A stretch of 64,000 bases of DNA from assembly GCF_011765625.1 (NCBI RefSeq), contig NZ_CP050315.1, positions 62,001 to 126,000 of the forward strand, written 5' to 3'. Under the pieces are notes generated by a model. It saw nothing but the letters and a program-made list of their open reading frames with translations, made no database searches and was not told the origin of the DNA. The stretch is from Shewanella aestuarii (GTDB taxonomy: Bacteria; Pseudomonadota; Gammaproteobacteria; Enterobacterales; Shewanellaceae). Position 1 is the first letter of the stretch, and each line of letters starts with the position of its first letter. Below, one piece after another: positions 1 through 8,166 of this stretch. Made by a program: the position numbers and the translations under genes.

Positions 1-1465
1 TACAGCCAAATTCCAATCAGCTGCAGCACAAACACTGAACGTGAGTGGCTTAACGAAATTAGCGGGATTGGTAGCAAATAATGCTACGTTTAGCGGTTTA
101 GTCAAATCGGGAAGCCTTCAGTTATCAGGTGCTGCCGTGGTTGATACATTAGAGGCGCAGGGCATAACAGTATCAAATGCAACAATCACTCGGGCAGAGG
201 TAACCGATCTAATATCCGCACTGGCCAACATTACCACGGTCTATTCAAATTTGGTCGATACAAAGAAAGTGATTTCTAATTACGGACAAATTAATGAATT
301 GTACGGAACCACCGCAGATATCAATACGCTGGTGTCAAATATGGTAACAGCGCAAACATTTGATGTAACAACCCTCAATGCACTGAACTCAGAACTCGAA
401 ACCGCCACAGCCAATACGCTGTCGGTGTTGGGTACTGCGAATGTAAAAAATCTGACTGCAGAAACGGGTGTGATAAAAGTGCTGACATCAGATATTGCAA
501 ACATCAATAATCTACAAACTACAACGATTAACAATAGTGGAAAATTAACCACGGGTACATTACAAGTGAATGCAGATGCGACGGTCGGTGGCAATTTAAA
601 TGTCGCAAAAACGCTCACTGCAAATGACATCAATGTAGCCAACTCCGCTAAAATCAATGGCATGACGACGACAACAGCGCTAACAGTCAACGGAACAACG
701 ACGATAAACGGTAACTTACGCGCTGTTTTCATTAATGCATTGAGTGTAAAAGCGAAAGAAATTGAAACCTATCATGTCCTAGCGAATGCTATGGAAACTA
801 CGACGCTAGATTCAAATCATGGGGTTATTAGTGATACTTTAACTTCGACAACGGTTAATGCCAATTCAGTCGAAGCAGGTAATGCCATCATCAATGGAAA
901 GTTGACTTCCCAGCAATTAGAAGCACAGGTCGGTCAAATAGGTGCATTGACAACGGTTGATGCTAACGTGAGTAACAAAATGACCACAAGAGATCTTGTT
1001 GTATCGTCACTAGCAACACTGAATGCAGCAAATATAAGTAATCTGGTTGCGACAATTTCAAACATTGGTACCGCAACAGGCTCAAGCCTTGCCTTAACGG
1101 GTAATCTTTCAGCCAAAGACGCGACGTTTCAATCATTAAATGTGGCAAATAAAGGCACATTTGGTTCTTTGAAAGTGCTTGGTGATAGCACGATTAATGG
1201 CAATCTAACAGTGGGCAACACGCTCACAACCGCAACCGCTAATGTCACTGGGACATTAACTGCATCAACCGCGAATCTTGGTGCAACCACAGCAAGCACT
1301 GTGACCGCAACGGGGGTAATTCAGGCGAGTGATGTGATGAATACCGCTGGGGTGTCATTAAATGCATTAAAATCAGGCTTTGATGCACATGGAACTCGTA
1401 TCGGTACCATGGAAAAATGGATTGCAGATTGTAAAGCCAAAACAGTAGCGGAGTGCAACCGTTAA
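1..1465 (+). CDS. Repetitive beta-helix stalk/adhesin-like protein, 5' partial
   Basis: The frame is open to the left edge of the window, so the start is missing and the GTG at 41 is probably internal. The visible part, about 488 residues, is almost all Thr, Asn, Ala, Ser, Val and Leu in short degenerate repeats of the type 'L-x-V-N-G-x-x-T-I-N-G-N-L', rich in NGN/NGT turns. This is the pattern of parallel beta-helix stalks in phage tail fibres, pilus-tip adhesins and similar fibrous surface proteins. The last 35 residues switch to a non-repetitive, Cys-containing end (WIADCKAKTVAECNR), which suggests a folded tip or trimerisation cap. A strong terminator follows. Its exact role (conjugative pilus tip, tail fibre or adhesin) cannot be decided without the upstream genes. 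Confidence 0.6.
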   Translation, partial: TAKFQSAAAQTLNVSGLTKLAGLVANNATFSGLVKSGSLQLSGAAVVDTLEAQGITVSNATITRAEVTDLISALANITTVYSNLVDTKKVISNYGQINELYGTTADINTLVSNMVTAQTFDVTTLNALNSELETATANTLSVLGTANVKNLTAETGVIKVLTSDIANINNLQTTTINNSGKLTTGTLQVNADATVGGNLNVAKTLTANDINVANSAKINGMTTTTALTVNGTTTINGNLRAVFINALSVKAKEIETYHVLANAMETTTLDSNHGVISDTLTSTTVNANSVEAGNAIINGKLTSQQLEAQVGQIGALTTVDANVSNKMTTRDLVVSSLATLNAANISNLVATISNIGTATGSSLALTGNLSAKDATFQSLNVANKGTFGSLKVLGDSTINGNLTVGNTLTTATANVTGTLTASTANLGATTASTVTATGVIQASDVMNTAGVSLNALKSGFDAHGTRIGTMEKWIADCKAKTVAECNR

Positions 1466-1475
1466 ACTAAATCGT

Positions 1476-1490
1476 TTAAAGTAACTTTAA
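1476..1490. repeat. Dispersed palindrome TTAAAGTAACTTTAA, copy 1
   Basis: Perfect 15-base near-palindrome between the stalk gene stop and the terminator hairpin. It is one of seven copies in the window, and all have the same central base on the plus strand. Confidence 0.8.
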
Positions 1491-1516
1491 GTCCACATGA
1501 ATGTGGACTTTTTTTT
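1490..1516 (+). terminator. Rho-independent terminator
   Basis: Perfect nine-base stem (AGTCCACAT / ATGTGGACT) with a GA loop, followed by eight T residues. It ends transcription of the stalk gene and insulates parM. Confidence 0.9.
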
Positions 1517-1529
1517 CGCCATAACATTA

Positions 1530-1585
1530 TTGAAGGTTTTGAATTTTTACGTTAGAATGTACTAAACAGGTACTAAATAAGTGAG
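1530..1585 (+). promoter_or_regulatory. parM promoter with element-wide operator
   Basis: TTGAAG (1530-1535), a 17-base spacer, then TAGAAT (1553-1558) make a plausible sigma70 promoter. The operator-like GTACTAAACAG-GTACTAAATAAGTG (1559-1583) follows directly and contains the direct repeat GTACTAAA. It is a variant of the inverted-repeat operator seen at about fourteen other starts. It could also be part of the partition centromere, because ParR-type proteins bind repeats upstream of parM. Confidence 0.55.
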
Positions 1586-1590
1586 TTGAC

Positions 1591-2619
1591 ATGAACAATC
1601 CAAAAATTATTGGCTGTGATAACGGACATTTCGGTATCAAGATTTATGGTGGACTAGATAAGAAGCATTCTATTAGTTCACGTTGTCGCATTGGGGGCTC
1701 ATCACAAACTGAATTTGGTTCGAGTGGACCAGATAGTGCAGAGTTGGTTTTTAGTACAGAAGGTGAGTTATATACCACAGGTTCATTGCAATCTGAGGTG
1801 ACCACTTTCGCAGACTATCCATTAAGCCAAATTAATCGTGTATTAGTTCATTCTTGTCTCCATCAAGCGCCATTTGCAAACAGACCAGAATTCCAACGCT
1901 TAGATGTGGTGCTAGGCTTACCCTACGCTCAGTATTACAGCAAAAAACATGAGTCAGGACGCAATGAAGATTTGATCACCGGTATGGAAAAGAATCTGAT
2001 GGTGCCTGTGAAAAACATGGCAACATACGATGAGCAATTTACGATTGAAAGTTGTATTACTGTACCTGAAGGGATGGCAGCATGGTTTTCTTACATTGTT
2101 AAAGAAGAGATATCCAATGGTCGGATAATTCCTGTATTCAATGAGCAAAGAGGTCAAGAAACGACTGTCTTTATTGATATTGGTGGCGGTACGACTGAAG
2201 TGGTTACTGTAGCTGATAAGAAGATCCAAAAAGATTATAGCGGCACAATCTCGCAAGGTAGCCATCGGATCACAGAAGATCTACGCCGACATATCTATGA
2301 CTTAACAGATGTGTCGAGCATTTCAGAAAGAAAAATGCACCAGGCGTTAATTAGCAAACAAATTACCATTAATGGTGAGTCTATTGATTTAACGCAGGCG
2401 ATTAAAAGCGCTCAAAGTAAGTTAATTCACAAAATAAATGGGTTCACAGACAGTTTGTTGCGTGACATTAAAGGTGACATTGACAACAAAGTGCTGGTGG
2501 GTGGTACATCACTTGATCTTAAAGATGAATTGATGAACTGGAAAGGCGTGACGTTGAGTGAAGACCCTTTATTTGAAAATGCCAAAGGCATGTATTTATA
2601 CAAGAAATACTTAGCGTAG
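1591..2619 (+). CDS. parM: ParM-like plasmid segregation actin
   Basis: 342 residues, the usual size for ParM/StbA. It would polymerise with ATP into filaments that push plasmid copies apart when capped by ParR bound to its centromere. Visible actin-fold motifs are phosphate-1 CDNGHFGIK (residues 9-17), phosphate-2 FIDIGGGTTEVV (about 193-204) and an adenosine-type loop VLVGGTS near residue 300. The start lies directly after a promoter, and the next gene follows by only 10 bases as in parMR operons. No large array of parC iterons is visible upstream, only two GTACTAAA repeats, so the centromere may be unusual or elsewhere. Confidence 0.88.
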   Translation: MNNPKIIGCDNGHFGIKIYGGLDKKHSISSRCRIGGSSQTEFGSSGPDSAELVFSTEGELYTTGSLQSEVTTFADYPLSQINRVLVHSCLHQAPFANRPEFQRLDVVLGLPYAQYYSKKHESGRNEDLITGMEKNLMVPVKNMATYDEQFTIESCITVPEGMAAWFSYIVKEEISNGRIIPVFNEQRGQETTVFIDIGGGTTEVVTVADKKIQKDYSGTISQGSHRITEDLRRHIYDLTDVSSISERKMHQALISKQITINGESIDLTQAIKSAQSKLIHKINGFTDSLLRDIKGDIDNKVLVGGTSLDLKDELMNWKGVTLSEDPLFENAKGMYLYKKYLA

Positions 2620-2629
2620 AGCGCAGCAT

Positions 2630-3130
2630 ATGGCGATTAAAGAAAAAACAACAATGCGACTTCAATTTGTCGGTTCGACAAGTGAAGAGGTTGCATTTAT
2701 CAATTTCCTTCAGTCTTTGCGGGGTGCGAAATACCATGTCGTGCCAAGTTATGTTTTGCAACTCGCAATGATAGGTTTTCGAGCTAGCGACAGTAATTTG
2801 CTGGAAGTAGCAGGTATCGAAAAAGACAAGGTAGATCTTAACGGCCTAAATGGAATGAGCGATATTAGCAACAATCACAATAATAGCGGCATGGAAACCA
2901 GTCGTCAGAGTGCAAACCTTGAACTTACGGACAGTCAGATACAAGATTTAGCCAAAAACATCGCCATTGAAATGAAGCGACTAAATATTGCACAGGGCGT
3001 CAATTCGATACTCGCTGGCAATGATAGTCCAAATGAAGACGCTGAAAACCAAATTGAAGAAGAAATAGTAGAAATAGAAGAAATAGAGAGCGAACAATTA
3101 AAGAGTTTAAAAGGCACCTCATTTTTCTAA
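2630..3130 (+). CDS. ParR-like partition adaptor (probable)
   Basis: 166 residues, second gene of the parM operon. The first 60 residues (TMRLQFVGSTSEEVAFINFLQSLRG onwards, in shorter pieces) fit a beta-strand plus two helices, as in ribbon-helix-helix ParR proteins. The middle is Asn/Ser-rich and probably flexible. The C-terminal third is very acidic (residues 133-155 nearly all Glu, Ile and Val), followed by SLKGTSFF. In other plasmids ParR binds parC and its C-terminal tail inserts into the ParM filament end. The call rests mainly on position and size, because ParR sequences diverge quickly. Confidence 0.65.
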   Translation: MAIKEKTTMRLQFVGSTSEEVAFINFLQSLRGAKYHVVPSYVLQLAMIGFRASDSNLLEVAGIEKDKVDLNGLNGMSDISNNHNNSGMETSRQSANLELTDSQIQDLAKNIAIEMKRLNIAQGVNSILAGNDSPNEDAENQIEEEIVEIEEIESEQLKSLKGTSFF

Positions 3131-3151
3131 GAGCGTTGATTTGGCTTCAGC

Positions 3152-4051
3152 TTAATCTTCGACTTGCCCCAACTTGTGCTGCAACTCGTTAATTTTCAAG
3201 TTTAAGGCAGCGACCATCTCAGCAGATCTCGACTGTTGGACGAAAGCTGCATCACGTTCACTCTGCGCTTTTTCTGCTTGCGCTTCGGCTGCTGATAGCT
3301 TGCCTTCCAATGCTCCAATCGACTTAACCAAACTTTTTTGCTCAGACGTCAAGTTGCCAACATTGACACGCTCGGCTTTCAACTCAGCTAGAACGTTACC
3401 GAGCTGATCACGCACCTCTGCAAGTTTTCCCTCGGCTTCACTTGTGCGTTTCTCTGCACTCTCAAGATTAGCTTGGATGTCGTTCACCTGTTTTTTGATA
3501 AGCTTCTCTGTGTTCTGCAGTCCAGTGATAACATTTTCTGAGCCTTTAAGTTGTTGCTCCAATTCAATAATGCGTTTTGCTTGGGTATCGTTAAGCGCCT
3601 GAGCTTCAACTAACTGCTTCTGGATATCATCAACTGCGTCCCATGCCTTAGATTCGTTGTCGTTTGCTTCTGCCATTGCGTTTTCAGCAGTGACACGAGC
3701 CTTTCTAGCTTCATCTACGGCTTTGTTAAGTCGTTGCCCTACAACATGGTGTGCGAGATCGTTGCAACGTGAAATCATGCCTGAAATCGCCTGTAGGCCC
3801 AATTCTAACTCTTCTTTTATCTCCACTGGCAGATCATAGCTTTCGATTGCCTCAACTTCTTGCTGAGCTTTTTCGGGAAGCAGAACTTTACCCTTTTTTA
3901 CTTCATCGTTGTAAGCATCCATTAGCGAACTAGGGCGACCGCTGCCGACAATGCGGCGCAATGCGTTGCCATTGATCGGTTTGCCCTGTTTCTCTAGTGT
4001 TGCTGCAGCATCAAGTAAGTCTTTAACAGTAAAAGTTCTATGGTTAGCCAT
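3152..4051 (-). CDS. kfrA: KfrA-type DNA-binding coiled-coil protein
   Basis: 299 residues. The N-terminal 60 residues (FTVKDLLDAAATLEKQGKP ... LRRIVGSGRPSSLMDAYNDE) match the helix-turn-helix KfrA N-domain pattern of plasmid proteins. Residues from about 95 to the end form one long coiled coil rich in Ala, Glu, Lys and Gln. KfrA proteins of IncP and related plasmids bind operators upstream of their own gene and help plasmid maintenance and nucleoid-like organisation. Six tandem nine-base repeats lie 21 bases upstream of the start, a likely autoregulatory operator. The gene converges on parR, and the two stops are 21 bases apart. Confidence 0.8.
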   Translation of the reverse strand: MANHRTFTVKDLLDAAATLEKQGKPINGNALRRIVGSGRPSSLMDAYNDEVKKGKVLLPEKAQQEVEAIESYDLPVEIKEELELGLQAISGMISRCNDLAHHVVGQRLNKAVDEARKARVTAENAMAEANDNESKAWDAVDDIQKQLVEAQALNDTQAKRIIELEQQLKGSENVITGLQNTEKLIKKQVNDIQANLESAEKRTSEAEGKLAEVRDQLGNVLAELKAERVNVGNLTSEQKSLVKSIGALEGKLSAAEAQAEKAQSERDAAFVQQSRSAEMVAALNLKINELQHKLGQVED

Positions 4052-4071
4052 TATTGTTCACCTTAAAGTTA

Positions 4072-4125
4072 TTCTAACGTTCCTAACGTTCCTAACGTTC
4101 CTAACGTTCCTAACGTTCCTAACGT
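4072..4125. repeat. Six tandem 9-bp iterons (TCCTAACGT) upstream of kfrA
   Basis: Units start at 4072, 4081, 4090, 4099, 4108 and 4117. Five are exactly TCCTAACGT and the first is TTCTAACGT. The nine-base period is slightly under one helical turn. They sit between the kfrA start and whatever promoter drives it, so the simplest reading is a cooperative KfrA operator. A role as a partition or replication iteron is possible. Confidence 0.85.
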
Positions 4126-4250
4126 TTGTTGTAGGTTACTGATTAAGTCGTCGTGAATCAACTAAATTTCTTCACTATCACAGAAAGTAGAAGCGCAAAA
4201 TTTAAAGATAAGGCAAAATTGCTAAGACTCGATATTTGGAGCGATACCTT

Positions 4251-4886
4251 GTGAAAAAATTAGTCACTAACCTTAGAAAGATTGAGGCAGAAATGGAGAG
4301 ATTCGCATCGCCTGATAACAAGGATGGGTTTTATAGGCAATTCTGTTTTTGGGTATACAAAACATGGACTAAATGTGAATACATTGACACTGAAGTTGTT
4401 GATGTTGGTTATGACTGTTCGACTCACCCTGTAAGGACTGGACAGCTTGCATCGGAGATGTGCAGAACTTACAAAGAGTTTATTAATGCAAACACAGGTA
4501 ACAGCGTTTGCACCTTTAACTCAGGTAGTGGAATGGCTTGTGAGTCATACTCCGAGAAGCTATACGAGTTGTTTGGAGAAGCTTGTTCAGAAAAGCTAAG
4601 TGAAATCATAGAGCTATGTGGTCTAACTGTCCCGGACAAGTACAAAGAGGACTGTGAGGATTTCAATGAATTAATCTTTGGTGGAGTTGTAGATCACCAA
4701 AAAGATTCAGAACTATATGAGGTGTGTGAGGAAATTGCCTGCCGATTCGGAAGTTATGGCAGCGACCTAAGTAGCTACATGTGTGAAATTCATGGTGTCA
4801 CAGATGATGGCGAGTATATCTTTGACAATGATTCAATTTTTGCAGATATGACTCTTGATGACTTTAAGCGACTAATGGTTGTTTAA
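4251..4886 (+). CDS. Cys-rich protein of unknown function
   Basis: About 211 residues from the GTG at 4251, preferred because GGAG lies nine bases upstream; an in-frame TTG at 4236 has no ribosome site. The protein is acidic and has about a dozen Cys scattered along it (for example YDCSTHP, SEMCRTY, MACESY, EEIACRFG). No signal peptide or membrane segment is seen, so a cytoplasmic protein with reduced or metal-bound Cys is likely. No family is recognised. It is followed by 55 bases and then the convergent tail-family gene. Confidence 0.6.
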   Translation: MKKLVTNLRKIEAEMERFASPDNKDGFYRQFCFWVYKTWTKCEYIDTEVVDVGYDCSTHPVRTGQLASEMCRTYKEFINANTGNSVCTFNSGSGMACESYSEKLYELFGEACSEKLSEIIELCGLTVPDKYKEDCEDFNELIFGGVVDHQKDSELYEVCEEIACRFGSYGSDLSSYMCEIHGVTDDGEYIFDNDSIFADMTLDDFKRLMVV

Positions 4887-4941
4887 ATGTACTCACCAGC
4901 ACACTTCGGAAGGAAGGGGCTAGCCGCTCAGAAGAAAGAAA

Positions 4942-6096
4942 CTACAGGCTTTTGTCTAATCCGAAGATATCCGCATCATCATTTGATGGGTCAACTTGAA
5001 TGCTGATATTGCTTATCTCGTTATCAATCATTTCCGACATAGACAGTGCGTGAAGCCCCTCGGAAATCTTGGACAAATTAAAAAGTGGCGTATCAGCAAT
5101 GAGGGTCATAAGTTCTTGGTTGTTAAATCGAGATAGCGCACATTGCGTGATAGTAGAGATATCATTGTAACTGGCGTGAGTAGCTAAAAAGTCAGTAATG
5201 AAATGCTTTTCGCCAGCTGAGGCTTTGTTAATTTCGCTGATGTCAAAACCATCCACCAATCCCTTAAAGCATGCCTCTAAAATTTGAGGTTTTAATTTCT
5301 GCAACTTTTTGAAATTCACTTTGTTCCATTGGCTGATTTCTGTGCATAACTGTTGTAGCAACGCTAAATCTGCTAGAGGAAGTTCATTGGGCAGTTTGCT
5401 CAATGAGCGCATAAATCTTTCGGATAAAGTAGAACTTCTAGGTATGGAGTTGATTAGCCCCTCAGATAAGTTATAAAAAAGGGGGCTCCGTGAATTTTGA
5501 GGTTCAAAACCAAGATCCATTTTGCAAGGTATATTGGCGTATGAATTATTGGGTAATGATAATCCCGACGGGTAACAGTTAATTTTTGTTTTATCGGGAT
5601 AAATACTTATACTACCGATAGATAATGAATTTTCATTGAAGTAGCAACCCAATTGGCAGATCTGATTATTTAGTTTGGTTGCTACATAAAATATACAATC
5701 ATTGGCATCATTCGGCTCATACATTTCGGCAAAAGCCTCGGGCGAGAGCAAGAGTGACAAGGCAGTTTGGCCAACGATAAATTTGTATGCTTGCGTGATG
5801 CGAACCCTATCCTCGCTATCCTGAGCATATTCGCCACAGTACAATTCTTGATAGCGTGATTTGGCAATTGATTGGAGTGGACTGTCAGCCAAAAACGCTT
5901 CCAGCTGATGTACCGTGTCCATGGAATAGCAGTCAGCATCAAACACATCGGCTACATCAAAATGGCGATAGTCCCAACATTTCAAAAACTCATCGGTTAT
6001 ATATTGACGAGCTTCCAAAATATCGAACTGCTTCGCGACTTTTTGATAATTAACGAGCAAATCGTGAAACTCATTTTCCAGATAATCCATAAGCAT
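4942..6096 (-). CDS. NSL-tail family protein (DKSL tail)
   Basis: 384 residues, unknown function. It belongs to the element's paralogous family because its end carries both hallmarks: the amphipathic motif LSMSEMIDNEISNI about 30 residues from the end, and an acidic linker (NDDADIFG) leading to the terminal DKSL. It is the only member with Lys instead of Asn at the third position from the end. It lies apart from the two main arrays. Its ribosome site is inside a perfect inverted repeat (see 6099-6131), so translation may be controlled by RNA folding. Confidence 0.7.
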   Translation of the reverse strand: MLMDYLENEFHDLLVNYQKVAKQFDILEARQYITDEFLKCWDYRHFDVADVFDADCYSMDTVHQLEAFLADSPLQSIAKSRYQELYCGEYAQDSEDRVRITQAYKFIVGQTALSLLLSPEAFAEMYEPNDANDCIFYVATKLNNQICQLGCYFNENSLSIGSISIYPDKTKINCYPSGLSLPNNSYANIPCKMDLGFEPQNSRSPLFYNLSEGLINSIPRSSTLSERFMRSLSKLPNELPLADLALLQQLCTEISQWNKVNFKKLQKLKPQILEACFKGLVDGFDISEINKASAGEKHFITDFLATHASYNDISTITQCALSRFNNQELMTLIADTPLFNLSKISEGLHALSMSEMIDNEISNISIQVDPSNDDADIFGLDKSL

Positions 6097-6098
6097 TT

Positions 6099-6131
6099 GG
6101 CATACCTCAACTAAAGAAAGTGAGGTATGCC
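6099..6131 (-). promoter_or_regulatory. 11-bp inverted repeat sequestering a ribosome binding site
   Basis: GGCATACCTCA (6099-6109) and TGAGGTATGCC (6121-6131) are exact reverse complements around an 11-base loop. On the minus-strand mRNA the 3' arm contains the GAGG ribosome site, and the ATG at 6096 follows two bases later. Neither strand has a T-run, so this is not a simple terminator. It is either a translational switch or a protein-binding site. Confidence 0.6.
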
Positions 6132-6164
6132 CTCACAAGCATCCGAAAAAGGGAAAATAGAAGA

Positions 6165-7081
6165 TTATTTTTTCTTTTTCGTTAATTCGTTCACGCGATA
6201 TTCAATCCGAGCCATACGGCTATTCATATCGACTAGCTCTTTGTTATGACTATTGAGCTTTTCAATCACACCTTCATACACTTCGATGGGGCTATTGCGC
6301 TTTAACAGCAATTTACTTTGCGCCGTTAAGCGGTCAATCAACTTGTTGTGCGAAATCTTTTGGTCAGCAAGTTGTAACCACTCGTTAGAAATGTCATGAA
6401 GCTCTTGAGCAATAGTTCGCATGTTGTCAGGAAGATTGCCTGCGAGATCTTTAGCCGATTTATTAAATAGCCTTTTTATACGCAATTTAATTCTGTCGTC
6501 TTTGGTTTTCCAAGAACCAGATTCGAGAATGTTGCCAAGGCCACGCAATTGACTCACCTCATTAGTTAGGTTGAGGTATTTATTCGACAGATTGGCATGA
6601 CACATTAAGTAAATGCAAAGAGACAAACGACGAGTTAAGGGTGTTTGATTTTGGCCGTTGCTTCGGTCACCCGACTCATATTTAATCCATCGATGACCAG
6701 AAATTTCTTCTTTACCCAACAACAAGCCGAGCTCACGCATCTGAACATCAAGCGATTCACGTAGCTCAGTGGCGGTCACAACAGGGGGCAAGGGCATCAA
6801 GCTTGGGTAGCGGTCCCATAAGCGAATGAGAATTTCAACATCAGGCGGCACGACAGACGTTTTATTCTTGTTAGTCATGTCACCCCACTTAGATGATGGC
6901 GTGATCAATAACCAACAAATATCTGCCGAACTAATCTTTTTAAAGTTGCGCCAATTCGCTAAATCCTCACCTGTCAGGGGCGGTCATTGGGCAAAACTGA
7001 TTGTCGAGTCTCAGCAATTTCAGCATCGGCTGCAATCTGGCTAGTCAGTGCAGTAAGCAAATATTTTGGTATTTCTTCCAT
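6165..7081 (-). CDS. HTH regulator-like protein, frameshifted near its N-terminus
   Basis: The downstream frame (6165-6908 and its open extension to about 6990) reads LTGEDLANWRNFKKISSAD..., the pattern of a Cro/C1-type helix-turn-helix. It continues into PPDVEILIRLWDRYPSLMPLPP, a second HTH-like stretch (LREL to HRWIKYESG) and a C-terminal coiled coil ending NELTKKKK. A separate 35-residue frame (6977-7081) starts at an ATG with a GAGGGTG ribosome site and reads MEEIPKYLLTALTSQIAAD. It joins the downstream frame at a run of four C. The intact protein was probably about 300 residues starting at 7081. Either the gene is broken here or the base call is wrong. If translation starts downstream, TTG at 6908 or ATG at 6878 are candidates, but that cuts off the first HTH. 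Confidence 0.5.
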
Positions 7082-7426
7082 AGCGTGTCACCCTCAATTA
7101 ATTGGCGTTCGTCAAAATATTGACATCTTTTAAATTTGCGTCTATTTTATAGGTGTTAGATAAATACATTTTAATGGAAAACTGAACCCAAAGATGTTAA
7201 TATTCGTATAAATAGACATCGATCTGTAAATCGGTAGCGAACAAAGTGGTACCAGTTGAGTAAAACCGCTCTTTCAACAAAAGAGAGTTCGGTCACTCGA
7301 AATAAAAAAATTGGTACAATTGTCTCTATGCATCAATTACCTTATCATATACATGATAAGTAGTAAATAGGTAATTTGTTAGAGGCGTTTTAAAGGCAAA
7401 TGCCAGCAAAAGAGAAGTGGTGAAAT
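7082..7426. other. 345-bp intergenic region with divergent promoters
   Basis: No coding sequence is seen. The left side holds the ribosome site and likely promoter of the minus-strand HTH gene (TTGACG-like sequence near 7105). The right side holds a sigma70-like promoter overlapping a near-perfect operator at 7341-7360. The middle is AT-rich with no obvious repeat. Confidence 0.6.
7320..7362 (+). promoter_or_regulatory. Promoter with element-wide operator, before 7427
   Basis: TTGTCT (7320-7325), 17 bases, then TATCAT (7343-7348). The operator CTTATCA-TATACA-TGATAAG (7341-7360) has exact seven-base arms and overlaps the -10 box, a clear repression geometry. Confidence 0.7.
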
Positions 7427-8077
7427 ATGGAATTAATTTTAACGGGTACGCTAGTAACACCAAAGTTGGACCTTGAAAAATCCTACATCCTAGAAGATGT
7501 TTTGGCACCAAAAGGCATCCAATATCCGAAACTGGGTGTGACACTTTACCATGGATTCACTACATCAACGACATCAATGGCTCATGCATTTAAGAAGGCA
7601 GTATTAAAAGGCATGGAAATCCATGCAGTGAGCATAGAGCTAGATGTCGAGCGAAGTGAGTCTTTATGTTCTCTTGAAGAGTTGCCAGAGCGTTCTGTGT
7701 TGAACGTGACAAAAATGAAAAAGGAATTAGGCCATTTTTTGAAAGAAAAATGGACAGGTTATCTAAAGGAAGTGCCTGGCGCTTGGACAGATGCTGTGGA
7801 GCGTGGTCATGTCAATTCTGCAGGTGAATTGAAAATCAATGGGTTTGTTGCCTCAATAGGGGAGCATCCTCATCTTTTAGATAGATTGTGGCAATTGCCA
7901 GAGATGAATCATCTAAGCGTCATTCTCTACACAGTGATTGAAGACGGACAAATTGCGAATAGAGCAACGATGTTTAGACGCGATAAAGTGACGATGGATG
8001 AAACAGGTGTATTGCCGAACATATCTGTAGCACGTTATCCAGAAGTGGATATACAGCTCCCAGATTTCATAAAATAA
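7427..8077 (+). CDS. Hypothetical cytoplasmic protein
   Basis: 216 residues, intact, with its own operator-bearing promoter and its own terminator, so it is a single-gene unit. No signal peptide or membrane segment. The stretch GVTLYHGFTTSTTSMAHAF (about residues 36-54) faintly recalls the 'YHG...S' nucleotide-binding loop of ADP-ribosyltransferase-like proteins, but no further catalytic residues can be placed with confidence, so no function is assigned. It lies directly upstream of the HipA-like kinase but is separated from it by a terminator. Confidence 0.65.
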   Translation: MELILTGTLVTPKLDLEKSYILEDVLAPKGIQYPKLGVTLYHGFTTSTTSMAHAFKKAVLKGMEIHAVSIELDVERSESLCSLEELPERSVLNVTKMKKELGHFLKEKWTGYLKEVPGAWTDAVERGHVNSAGELKINGFVASIGEHPHLLDRLWQLPEMNHLSVILYTVIEDGQIANRATMFRRDKVTMDETGVLPNISVARYPEVDIQLPDFIK

Positions 8078-8081
8078 AAAA

Positions 8082-8111
8082 AAGGTAACAAGGAGACTTG
8101 TTACTTTTTTA
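8082..8111 (+). terminator. Rho-independent terminator
   Basis: Perfect stem GTAACAAG / CTTGTTAC (8085-8092, 8097-8104) with a GAGA loop and six T, directly after the 7427 gene. An A-run on the other side could make it work in both directions. Confidence 0.88.
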
Positions 8112-8150
8112 TTGTTCAGTCATAATGTACTTATCGTGTACTAGATAAGT
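8098..8150 (+). promoter_or_regulatory. Promoter with element-wide operator, before the HipA-like gene
   Basis: TTGTTA (8098-8103), a 17-base spacer and CATAAT (8121-8126), followed by ACTTATC-GTGTACTA-GATAAGT (8129-8150) with exact seven-base arms. The -35 box overlaps the 3' stem of the preceding terminator. Confidence 0.7.
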
Positions 8151-8166
8151 AAAATGGTGGTGTCAC

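Noticed and set aside
280..732. Antisense frame of 150 codons inside the stalk gene
   Set aside because: A mirror of the Thr/Asn/Ala repeats (Val/Ser/Leu-rich), a known artefact of repetitive genes.
4072..4125. CRISPR-like repeat array
   Set aside because: Units are nine bases, directly tandem and without spacers, so they are iterons or operators. No CRISPR array or cas gene is seen anywhere in the window.
6826..7044. Plus-strand frame across the HTH regulator start
   Set aside because: It overlaps the minus-strand HTH coding sequence and has no ribosome site.
7205..7235. tRNA-Tyr-like anticodon loop CTGTAAATC
   Set aside because: Only three to four base pairs of stem, and no acceptor, D or T arms around it.
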